A DNA stretch of 64,000 bases from Planctomycetota bacterium. Its GTDB lineage: Bacteria > Planctomycetota > J058 > JAJDCP01. The stretch covers positions 230,346 through 294,345 of the forward strand of contig JAJDCP010000011.1 of NCBI GenBank assembly GCA_029260765.1, in the 5' to 3' direction. The notes beneath the pieces were generated by a model. The model was given only the letters and a program-made list of their open reading frames with translations. It did no database searches and was not told the origin of the DNA. Both the position numbers and the translations under genes were made by a program. Each line of letters starts with the position of its first letter. The first letter of the stretch is position 1. Shown here one piece after another: positions 7,908-15,477 of this stretch.

Positions 7908-9500
7908 ATGCCCGATTCGAAGACCATGCCAAGGGTCCCGTCGACGCCCGCCCCTGCCCCCGCGGCAATGCCTCAGGGCAGCATCAGCAGGAACGCGCGC
8001 ACGGTGGCACTCGCCACTCTTGCCAGCCGCGTTCTCGGCTTGCTGCGCGATGTCGGTATGGCGAGTGTGTTCGGACTCGGCCCCACCGCCGATGCGTTCT
8101 ACGTCGCGTTCACGATTCCCAACTCGTTCCGACGCCTGTTTGGCGAAGGAGCTTTGAGCGCGGCCTTCATTCCCAGCTTCATAGAGGCTCGGGATCGGCG
8201 CGGCGCCCCCGCGGCACGCGCCTTGTTTGCGCGCACCTGCGGCAGTCTGCTCGTGCTGCTGGCCCTGCTGAGCGGGCTGGTCTGCCTCGGCTGCCTGGCA
8301 TTGTCCTGGCTCGACATCTTTCCCCAACACAGCTTTACCTTCGAGCTGGCTTCGATCCTGGCTGCCTACACGTTGCCGATCTGTCTGGTGGCCTTGGCGA
8401 TGGGCGCGCTGAACGCTGCCGGGCACTTCCTGATGCCCGCGCTCTCACCGGTGATCCTCAATCTGATCTGGATCGCCGTGCTCTATCTGCTGCTGCCCTT
8501 GCTCTCCAGCGACGCCGTGCAGGCACGCGCATTGGCTGTTGCGATCGTCGTCGCAGGGGGTGTGCAGCTGCTCGCACAGCTGCCCGGGCTCCGCTCTCGC
8601 GGACTCCTGGTCCGCCCCCGTCTGGCATTCAACCACCCGGACATCGCCCGGATCCGCCGGCGCATGGCACCGATCGTCTTCGGGCTCGCCGTCTTCCAGG
8701 TCAACGACCTGATCGACAAGGGTGTGGCCTGGCTGCTGGTCGACGATGCTGGGGCCGTCACAGCGCTCTACTACGGCAACCGCTTGCTGCAATTCCCGCT
8801 GGCGCTGGTCGGTATCGCCGTCGGCACCGCGGCCTTCCCCGTCTTTGCCCGGCTCTGGACAGCGCAACGGCGCACAGAGCTACGCGCGCAGCTCGACCGT
8901 TCGCTCGGCCTGGTCCTGTTCTTCGCGTTGCCGGCCAGCATAGGCATGGCCGCTGTGGCCCCCGAGCTGGTGTCGGTGCTGTTCGAACGCGGGGAGTTCG
9001 GCGCGGACGCGGTCTATCGCACCGTGGCGGTGACCGGCGTGTATTGCTCAGCGGTCTGGGCTCTGGCCATGCAGGCTGTGCTGGTACGTTTCTTTCAGGC
9101 GGTGGAACGCCGCGACATCCCGGTCCGCGCGGGCCTGGTTGCCGTCTGCTTCAACCTGGTCTTGGACTTCACCCTGGTCTGGTCGCTGCGCGAATGTGGC
9201 CTCGCGCTCGCCACGGCGGTCGCGTCGTTGGTGCAGACCGGCCTGCTGTATGCCTGGGTACGCAGACCCCTCGGACAGGACAGTGAGGCGCTGCGCGCCG
9301 CCCCGCGCGCGCTGATCGCAGCCTGCGCCTGTGGGCTGGCCGCGCTGGCGGTCGCCTCGTGGCTCCCTGCCGGCCCGTGGGCGCTCCTGGCCAGTGTGTG
9401 CAGTGGCATGCTGGTCTTCGCCGGCTCGGCATGGCTGCTGTTCCGTCGAGAGGGACTGCGGCGGCTGCTGCACGGACGAAGTGCCGCCGAGGGGCGCTAG
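7908..9500 (+). CDS. murJ: Lipid II flippase MurJ
   Basis: 530 residues. MurJ (MviN) moves the peptidoglycan precursor lipid II from the cytoplasmic to the periplasmic face of the inner membrane. The characteristic N-terminal block is clear: TLASRVLGLLRDVGMASVFG followed by ADAFYVAFTIPNSFRRLFGE and GALSAAFIPSF. Fourteen or so hydrophobic helices fill the rest, including the conserved VLFERGEF segment near residue 360. The first 35 residues are Pro/Ala-rich and probably cytoplasmic and flexible. ATG 7908 follows AGGGAGG by seven bases. It is divergent from the bactofilin unit, so two envelope and shape genes share one control region, and it converges on the degenerate GGDEF gene. Confidence 0.95.
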   Translation: MPDSKTMPRVPSTPAPAPAAMPQGSISRNARTVALATLASRVLGLLRDVGMASVFGLGPTADAFYVAFTIPNSFRRLFGEGALSAAFIPSFIEARDRRGAPAARALFARTCGSLLVLLALLSGLVCLGCLALSWLDIFPQHSFTFELASILAAYTLPICLVALAMGALNAAGHFLMPALSPVILNLIWIAVLYLLLPLLSSDAVQARALAVAIVVAGGVQLLAQLPGLRSRGLLVRPRLAFNHPDIARIRRRMAPIVFGLAVFQVNDLIDKGVAWLLVDDAGAVTALYYGNRLLQFPLALVGIAVGTAAFPVFARLWTAQRRTELRAQLDRSLGLVLFFALPASIGMAAVAPELVSVLFERGEFGADAVYRTVAVTGVYCSAVWALAMQAVLVRFFQAVERRDIPVRAGLVAVCFNLVLDFTLVWSLRECGLALATAVASLVQTGLLYAWVRRPLGQDSEALRAAPRALIAACACGLAALAVASWLPAGPWALLASVCSGMLVFAGSAWLLFRREGLRRLLHGRSAAEGR

Positions 9501-9670
9501 CTCTGCCCATTCCCCACAAGTAGCCTTGGACAAGCTTGGCGGCTCTGGGGGTTCAGGGGCCTCCCCCGCCGTGGCTTCAGGCCTCCGGCTTCAGACATCA
9601 GCCTGCCTGTTGGAATACCCGGAGCTTCCGGTGGTCTTTCTCATGACGTGGTCTCCCCTGGCAGAAGCCT

Positions 9671-9701
9671 GGAGCCCGTAGCCCGTAGCCCGGAGCCCGG
9701 G
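9671..9701. repeat. Short direct repeats in a 262-bp convergent intergenic spacer
   Basis: Four imperfect copies of an 8-bp unit (GAGCCCGT, TAGCCCGT, TAGCCCG, GAGCCCGG) lie between murJ and the convergent gene. Closer to the latter, at 9759-9772, GCTAGCTAGCTAGC carries its stop codon. No gene is seen in 9501-9762. Confidence 0.6.
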
Positions 9702-9762
9702 CAAACCAAACGTCGGGCTCGCGCCAACCTGTCCGGGCAAATTCATGGGGTACGGGCGCTAG

Positions 9763-11400
9763 CTAGCTAGCTACCGTCACACGATTCCCCCCGGCGCTCT
9801 TGCTCTCACTCAGAGCCCGCTCGGCCGCAGCCAGCAGGGCCTCGGGTTCACAGTGACGGCTGAATGACGCAACCCCGGCGCTGAGGCTGAGGGACAGCGC
9901 CTGGTCTCCCACTTGGAAAGGCTCGGCCAGCAGCCGCTCGCGCAGTCCATCAATCAGCTCGTGGGCTTTGTGCACATCCGCTTGCATCATCAGCACACCG
10001 AAGTCGCGAGGGCGGCAGCGGCCCATGATGTCGGTGCGGCGCAGACGTTGTTTCAGCTGCCGCGCCAGCGACTGCAGCGCGCGGTCTCCGACCAGATGGC
10101 CATGGCTGCCATTCAGCCCACGTAGATCGTCGAGATCCAACAACACCAGGGCGAAGTCGCTGCCCTGGCGGGCGGCCCACAACACTTCACGTTCCAGGCG
10201 CTTGCGGAAGCTGCTCGCCTGCAGCAGACCTGTCAGGCCGTCGCGGGTCAGGCTCGCCTGCATAGAACGCGCACGCTGGGCCCGCGCGGTCACGACCGAC
10301 ACGAGCTGCCCTCCATCGATCGGCCTGGCGAGAAAATCGTCGCCGAGATCCAGCGCCGCGATCTGTTGCTCTCGACTCGCCTCGACGGACAGGAAGACGA
10401 TCGGCAGCCCGGCAAACGCATCGTGCTGCCGCACCACTCCAGCCAGCTCGAGCCCCGACACCTCGTGCATCGTCAGGCTCATCACCAATACGTCTGGATG
10501 CAGCTCGACCAAAGTACGGATCAGATCATCCGGCCGATGCACAGGCGTGCTGCGCATACCCGCGTTCTCAAAGGTGGCTCCGTACTGGGCTGCCAGAACC
10601 TGGTCATCATCGACCACTACGACCCGGATCGGATCGATGTGCTCCGCATCGGTGGCGGCCAGGATGTCGGCCAGGCGCAGGCTGTCCACGGGCAGGTTCA
10701 AGAAATAACGCCCGCCCAGACGGACCGCCCGCAGGCGTGTGCGCAGGTCCACCGAGGACGCGAGTACGATCAGCGGAACTGGCCGGCCTGCCTCGCGCTC
10801 GATGCTGCGCATGCGCTCGGCGTCGACCCCAAACACACCGCAATCCAGATCGAGAAGAACCGCACGGGGCGCTTGCAGGGCGATACGCTGGTCAAAGGAC
10901 TGCGCATCCCGCATGCAGGCGACATGGAACCCGAAGGGCGCTACCTCCTCGAGCCAGTCGGCGTGCTTGGCCGGATCGTGACACAGGAACAGGACGTGAC
11001 GCTCGGGCAGCATCGGCAGCCTCGAGCTCGATGCCGTCCGTTGCTCGGGGAGACGCGGCCCGTCGGCATCTTGCTGCTGCGATGCCTGAGCCAAAGCCGC
11101 GAACAGCCGCTCGAGCTCTTCCCACTCTTCGGCGTCTGGGTCACGCCTGGCATCAGCGACGCTGTCGAACAGCTGTTCGATGGCGCGCGCCGAGGTCGTG
11201 ACCAGCTTGAAGCCGAAGGTGCCTCCCGAGCCTGCCAATCTGTGGATTCGGCTCTGGATCTCCCGCGCCACTGCAGGGTTCCAGGCTCCGTCGAGGGTCG
11301 CGAACATCGTGCGGCATTCTTGCACCTTTGCCGGCAGCTTCTCGGCGTAGGCTTTGCGGATCGCGTTGAGTTTCTCGAGGAGTTCGGCACGGCTGGCCAT
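9763..11400 (-). CDS. Hpt-REC-REC-GGDEF signalling protein, all catalytic sites degenerate except possibly Hpt
   Basis: 545 residues from ATG 11400 (upstream GGAG). Residues 1-105 form an Hpt-like helical bundle with IHRLAGSGGTFGF, where His could accept phosphate. Residues 140-255 resemble a receiver domain, and residues 262-375 are a second receiver beginning VVVVDDDQVLAA. In the second receiver the phosphorylated Asp position reads LVMSLTM, with Ser. Residues 385-545 are a GGDEF fold (DGLTGLLQASSFRKRLEREV; FALVLLDLDDLRGLN), but the signature GGDEF is CRPRDFG, so diguanylate cyclase activity is unlikely. The protein is probably a phosphorelay or binding adaptor in the cytoplasm. It is monocistronic, with a TATAAG about 30 bp upstream of the start. 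The frame stays open upstream, but with non-coding-like composition. Confidence 0.8.
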   Translation of the reverse strand: MASRAELLEKLNAIRKAYAEKLPAKVQECRTMFATLDGAWNPAVAREIQSRIHRLAGSGGTFGFKLVTTSARAIEQLFDSVADARRDPDAEEWEELERLFAALAQASQQQDADGPRLPEQRTASSSRLPMLPERHVLFLCHDPAKHADWLEEVAPFGFHVACMRDAQSFDQRIALQAPRAVLLDLDCGVFGVDAERMRSIEREAGRPVPLIVLASSVDLRTRLRAVRLGGRYFLNLPVDSLRLADILAATDAEHIDPIRVVVVDDDQVLAAQYGATFENAGMRSTPVHRPDDLIRTLVELHPDVLVMSLTMHEVSGLELAGVVRQHDAFAGLPIVFLSVEASREQQIAALDLGDDFLARPIDGGQLVSVVTARAQRARSMQASLTRDGLTGLLQASSFRKRLEREVLWAARQGSDFALVLLDLDDLRGLNGSHGHLVGDRALQSLARQLKQRLRRTDIMGRCRPRDFGVLMMQADVHKAHELIDGLRERLLAEPFQVGDQALSLSLSAGVASFSRHCEPEALLAAAERALSESKSAGGNRVTVAS

Positions 11401-11674
11401 CGGAGATCTCCGGACAATGCACACCCGTCTTATACCCGAAACACGCGCGCGCTCCGAGGGGCTTGCTGGGCGCCCTGGTGCTCCGGGTGTTTTGACCAGA
11501 TACTGGCGGATCCCGCCAGCGCCCTGAAGATCCACTCGCTGTCGACGCACTGCCTGTGCCCCTGCCATGCGGTCCGGGGCCTGGCGCGGAAAAAAAATCT
11601 GCTTTGGATCGGATTTTGTTCTGTCGAAGTACGTGATTGTGGCGTCATAGAGGGTAGACAGGGAGGAATTGCTG

Positions 11675-11944
11675 ATGAGGAACACGAAACGCACCAGGAT
11701 GCGCTGGGTATCGATCCACCGCGGACCCCGCCTGGAGACCGAGTTCCTCGCCGAGCTGCTCGAGGCCATCGACGTCGAAGGCCGCGTGCTCGCCCTGCCC
11801 ACATCCCGGCGCGCCCACGTAAGCGAGACGCGCCTGATCGTGCGCAAAACCGACGAAGCGGCGGCCCTCAGCTGGCTCGAGCGCGCGTTCGCGGACGCCT
11901 GGCAAGAAGCGAGCAGCAGCTTCCGCTACGCACTGGGCTGCTGA
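11675..11944 (+). CDS. Small basic hypothetical protein (89 aa)
   Basis: ATG 11675 follows GGGAGGA by seven bases, and a strong hairpin terminator lies 34 bp after the stop, so this looks like a complete single-gene transcription unit. The first 20 residues are very basic (RNTKRTRMRWVSIHRGPR). The remainder is a small alpha/beta domain with LETEFLAELLEAI, a strand LIVRKTD and an aromatic helix ending YALGC. I do not recognise a family. The 274 bp upstream contains an A-tract and no other gene. Confidence 0.6.
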   Translation: MRNTKRTRMRWVSIHRGPRLETEFLAELLEAIDVEGRVLALPTSRRAHVSETRLIVRKTDEAAALSWLERAFADAWQEASSSFRYALGC

Positions 11945-11977
11945 ACCCGGCAGCGATGAGCCGACCAACAAACAGCC

Positions 11978-12004
11978 AAGGCGGGGGATCGACCCCCGCC
12001 TTTT
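11978..12004 (+). terminator. Rho-independent terminator
   Basis: GGCGGGGG, loop ATCGA and CCCCCGCC form a perfect 8-bp GC stem followed by TTTT. It ends the small gene upstream, and the stem would also block minus-strand transcription coming from the lipoprotein gene at 12023-13099. Confidence 0.85.
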
Positions 12005-12022
12005 GCTGTGGGCCGAGAGCCT

Positions 12023-13099
12023 TCACCCCTGGATCTGTTGGGCGAGATCCTCCGCATCCTTCTTCCACTGCCTGACACGGCTGATCATACCGATGTGCAG
12101 GTCGTTGGGAGCCAGATCCGCGGCCATCTGCAACAGCTTGAGACTCTCATCGTAGCGTTGCTGGCAAGCATAGGTCACGCCGAGCAGGTAGTTCAGCGCT
12201 GCCCGGCCGGGCTCGTTGACGCTGTTGTCCGCATTGGCCCGCGCGAGATCGCTCTCCAGATGGCTGGCGGCCGTCTGGAATTGCCCGTGCTGGAAGTACT
12301 TCTCGGCTTCTTCGGCATAGCGGGGCACACGCTCCCAGACGATCGCCTCGCGCACCGTCTGAGGAATCAACTTGCGGGCGATTCCGGCGCTGAGCTGGTC
12401 GATGGTCTGGCTGCACCAGACATGCGGATCGACCACCTTGTCGACGACATCCGCCGGACGACGGGTAGTCTTCCACTCCGGATGCGGGTCGGAGAGTATC
12501 CACATCGGAGAGACAGCGCGGGAGAGGGCATCGCCACCCACGACCACGCCGGTCTCTACATTGACTGCCTTGAAATTCAACTCGACGCTGAGGCTGCGCT
12601 GCAACGCGGGCGCTTGTACCTGGTGCTCGCGGTACTTCTTGACCTTCACCTTCTGGAGCTGGCCGTTCTTCTCGACCATTTCCTCAACGAAATACTCTTC
12701 GACCTTGGTCAGAGTGACGTTGATCTGCTCATCGTTGGAATAGGTCGTGCAACGCCCGAAGATCAGCGCGTCCGCGGCGACCAGCTTGCCAAACTCGACG
12801 GCCGTGTCCTGGTCGTAGTAGTCGGTCGAAGTCTCTTCGATCTCGGCGATCGCGGCATCGATGCGCGTGCGCGTCACCACATCGAACACCTTCGAGCCCG
12901 CCAACCTTCCAGAGAGCTTCTCAGAAACCGCAAGCTTGAATGCTTCTTCGTTGGCGTCGAACGGTGACACACCGACCACCCGCACTTCGTTGCCGAGGAA
13001 GATCTCAGCGGGCACCTGGCGGTCGACGTTGTAGACGATGGTGCAGCCAGTCGAGCCCGTCAGGGCAGCGGCCAGCAGCAAGATCATAAGACGAGGCAT
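12023..13099 (-). CDS. CsgG-like lipoprotein with C-terminal TPR-like region
   Basis: 358 residues with a lipoprotein signal (lipobox STGC). Residues 30-230 resemble the CsgG/penicillin-binding-protein-activator fold: VVGVSPFDANEEAFKLAVSE, then a DVVTRTRIDAAIAEIE helix and the strand AADALIFGRCTTY. Residues 260-345 contain TPR-like helices (ALNYLLGVTYACQQRYDESLKLLQMA). It should sit on the inner face of the outer membrane or in the periplasm. The start is preceded by AAGGAGAG. It is the last gene of the minus-strand run beginning at 21105. Assembly of an envelope component is plausible from the fold, but no substrate can be named. Confidence 0.65.
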   Translation of the reverse strand: MPRLMILLLAAALTGSTGCTIVYNVDRQVPAEIFLGNEVRVVGVSPFDANEEAFKLAVSEKLSGRLAGSKVFDVVTRTRIDAAIAEIEETSTDYYDQDTAVEFGKLVAADALIFGRCTTYSNDEQINVTLTKVEEYFVEEMVEKNGQLQKVKVKKYREHQVQAPALQRSLSVELNFKAVNVETGVVVGGDALSRAVSPMWILSDPHPEWKTTRRPADVVDKVVDPHVWCSQTIDQLSAGIARKLIPQTVREAIVWERVPRYAEEAEKYFQHGQFQTAASHLESDLARANADNSVNEPGRAALNYLLGVTYACQQRYDESLKLLQMAADLAPNDLHIGMISRVRQWKKDAEDLAQQIQG

Positions 13100-13172
13100 A
13101 TTCTCTCCTTGCCGTACATTCGGAGACTAGAAGACGGGTCTGTCCTGCACCGTATTCACACGGGCGGCCGAT

Positions 13173-14651
13173 TCAGAGCTCGACCAGATCGGGCGGGTTG
13201 AACAGGATTCCGTCCTTGTGTGCGGCCTCGAAGGCGGCGATCACTTTGGGATCATACAAGCCAGCGGTTTCCTGGAGCTTTTCCAGCGCCTGAGGGACGC
13301 TGAGACCTTCAGCATCTCCTTCTTCAGCAGCAGACAACAATTGGTCGAGCTGGTCGGAGGCACCGATGATTCGGGCATCGAGCGGAATGTCCTCGCCCTT
13401 GAGCCCCTCGGGGAAGCCGCTGCCATCCCAGCGCTCTTTCTGCGAGCTGATCGCTGGCAGGACGAATTTCATGCCGTACATGTTGCTGACCAGTTTGACT
13501 GCCAGCTCGAGCTGCTTGATATCGAGCTCTTGACCGCTCAAGCCCTGCAGCTCGCCTTCTTCGTTCGACAAAGCGACGCTGCCGATGTTGTGCAGCAGAC
13601 CGGCGATCTGCAGGCGCCGCTTCTTCGAGCGCCGCAGCCCCATCTTGGTGGCAGCCGCCGCCACCAGAACCATCACCCGCAACGAGTGGCCCTTGCGCTG
13701 CGGAGTCTTCATCTCGATGGTCTCGACCAGGGTGCGCACGATCGACAGCAGCATGCGCTCCTGGGTCTGGGCCGCGAGCATCGCCTGGATCGCGACGCCC
13801 GTCTGTACCGCCAGGGCGGTGATCAGCTCGAGGTCTTCGCTGCGGAACGCGCTGGCGGTGCGCGACGAGGACAGGTAGATCACGCCATTCATCTGGGAGT
13901 GTCCGACCAGCGGAGCGCAGATCACCGACTTGATCGACTTGATCATCACGCTCTGGTTGTCGCTGAAGCGGTCGTCCATGCTGGCGTCGGATGTAAGGAT
14001 GGCTTTGGAGAACTTGATCACGCGCTTGATGATGCCGCGGCTGACCTGCGGGCCATCGTCGGGCTCTCGCTCCCAGCTGGCCTCGAGATTGAACTCTTTC
14101 TTGCCGGGGCTCTTGAGGAAGACGTACACCTGATCGGCAGAGACTGCCTGGCCTGCGATGGCCACGACTTTGTCGAGCAGCGTACCCAGGTCCCGTTCCG
14201 TCGAGATGATCTTGGCGACCTGGTAGACGATGCGCAGGTCTTTCGACTCCTGGGCGTCTTCGGTTTCGAAGTCTTCGAGGTCCGCACCGCTGACATCCAG
14301 GTTGATGGTCACCGTCTCGTCTACCGCGCTGCGCCTTTCGCGCCGCGGCTTGGTCACGCCCCCTTCGGCATCTTCGAAGATCAGGATCGTGCTGCCGATC
14401 TTGATCTCGTCACCGTTGCGCAACAGCTCCTCACCGATCTTCTCTTCGTTGACATAGGTGCCGTTGCGGCTGCCGAGATCACGGATGAAGTACATCTCGC
14501 CGATGCGGAAGATCTCCGAGTGGCTTCGCGAGACCCCCTGATCGAGGATCTGCACGACCTCCGAGTCATCACGCCCCAGGCTCATCGCCTCAGACTTGAT
14601 TTCGTAGACCGTATTCTTGTTCGCACCGTTCTTGACGCGCAATCGTGGCAT
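13173..14651 (-). CDS. FHA-GAF-HD (degenerate HD-GYP) signalling protein
   Basis: 492 residues. Residues 1-100 are an FHA phosphothreonine-binding domain (SLGRDDSEVVQILDQGVSRS, then DLGSRNGTYVNEEKI). Residues 150-310 are a GAF domain. Residues 325-490 have the outline of an HD-GYP phosphodiesterase (KGHSLRV; ERWDGSGFPEGLKGEDIPLD). The HD pair reads LLHNIGSV instead of LLHDIGK, the HH before ERWDGSG is SQ, and GYP is GFP. Metal binding and c-di-GMP hydrolysis are therefore doubtful. The first residues MPRLRV immediately precede the FHA fold, so ATG 14651 is a good start. It lies 13 bp after the LolD-type gene and probably shares its transcript, suggesting a role sensing envelope or kinase signals. 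Confidence 0.82.
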   Translation of the reverse strand: MPRLRVKNGANKNTVYEIKSEAMSLGRDDSEVVQILDQGVSRSHSEIFRIGEMYFIRDLGSRNGTYVNEEKIGEELLRNGDEIKIGSTILIFEDAEGGVTKPRRERRSAVDETVTINLDVSGADLEDFETEDAQESKDLRIVYQVAKIISTERDLGTLLDKVVAIAGQAVSADQVYVFLKSPGKKEFNLEASWEREPDDGPQVSRGIIKRVIKFSKAILTSDASMDDRFSDNQSVMIKSIKSVICAPLVGHSQMNGVIYLSSSRTASAFRSEDLELITALAVQTGVAIQAMLAAQTQERMLLSIVRTLVETIEMKTPQRKGHSLRVMVLVAAAATKMGLRRSKKRRLQIAGLLHNIGSVALSNEEGELQGLSGQELDIKQLELAVKLVSNMYGMKFVLPAISSQKERWDGSGFPEGLKGEDIPLDARIIGASDQLDQLLSAAEEGDAEGLSVPQALEKLQETAGLYDPKVIAAFEAAHKDGILFNPPDLVEL

Positions 14652-14664
14652 GACCAGGCCCCTG

Positions 14665-15393
14665 TCAGGCAGCCGCCGAAGAAATCGGGGGCTGCGCCTT
14701 CCCGGTGATAACACCGTCTCCCATACGGATGCAGCGATCGGCACGCTCCGCCACCGCAGCATTGTGCGTGACGATCAAGAGGGTGCGATCGTTCTCTTCG
14801 CGGAGCTCCCACAACAACTCGAGGATGCTCTCGCCCGTCTTCGAATCGAGGTTGCCTGTCGGCTCATCACACAGCAGCACCTCTGGATCGTTCATCAAGG
14901 CCCGCGCAATCGCTACGCGTTGCCGTTCACCGCCGGAGAGCTGCCCCGGCCGGTGGCTCATGCGCTCCGCAAGGCCGACCCGATCGAGCAGGGCGGCGGC
15001 GCGTTTCTTCAGGCGAGACTTTTCGAACAGGTAGCGCAGCATGCCGTAACGCACCATGCGCGGCAGAATCACGTTCTCGAGCGCCGTCAGGTCGCCCAGC
15101 AGGTGGTAGAACTGAAAGACAAACGCCAGCCGGTCATTCCGCAGGCGGGCGCGGGCCGTCGGGCTGGCCTTGCTCACCTTGACACCGTGCAGCTCGACCC
15201 ACCCCTCAGTCGGCTCGTCGAGCAGACCCATGATGTGCAGCAGGGTGCTCTTTCCCGCGCCGGACTGGCCGATGATGCCCAGGATCTCGCCTTTCTGCAG
15301 CGAAACGCTGACGCCGTGCAGCACGCGTAGCTTGCTGCCGTCGGTCGCAAAGTCTTTGACGATCTGGTGCGCCTTGATGATCGGGCTGGCCAT
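14665..15393 (-). CDS. lolD: LolD-type ABC transporter ATPase
   Basis: 242 residues. This is the cytoplasmic ATPase that powers the MacB/LolCDE-class permeases encoded just upstream. Walker A is GQSGAGKST, the Q-loop region FVFQFYHLLGDLTALENV, the signature LSGGERQRVAIARAL, and Walker B VLLCDEPTGNLD. The LolD/MacB/FtsE subfamily is clear from FYHLLGDLTALENV and DEPTGNLDSKTG. I chose ATG 15393 because the conserved strand begins directly after it; ATG 15423, ten residues longer, is the alternative. In Gram-negative bacteria LolCDE extracts lipoproteins from the inner membrane for delivery to the outer membrane. Confidence 0.88.
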   Translation of the reverse strand: MASPIIKAHQIVKDFATDGSKLRVLHGVSVSLQKGEILGIIGQSGAGKSTLLHIMGLLDEPTEGWVELHGVKVSKASPTARARLRNDRLAFVFQFYHLLGDLTALENVILPRMVRYGMLRYLFEKSRLKKRAAALLDRVGLAERMSHRPGQLSGGERQRVAIARALMNDPEVLLCDEPTGNLDSKTGESILELLWELREENDRTLLIVTHNAAVAERADRCIRMGDGVITGKAQPPISSAAA

Positions 15394-15477
15394 CGATGGT
15401 CCATCGGGTGATTCGCGCGCCATTGTACGGCCGGGTCTATGACCCGTCAACACGGTCCGGAGCCGGTGTTCACCGCG

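Noticed and set aside
9763..11847. A longer form of the GGDEF-type protein starting near 11847
   Set aside because: The extra 149 residues are low-quality Arg/Ser-rich sequence, overlap the small gene at 11675 on the other strand, and ATG 11400 has a ribosome-binding site directly before the Hpt domain.
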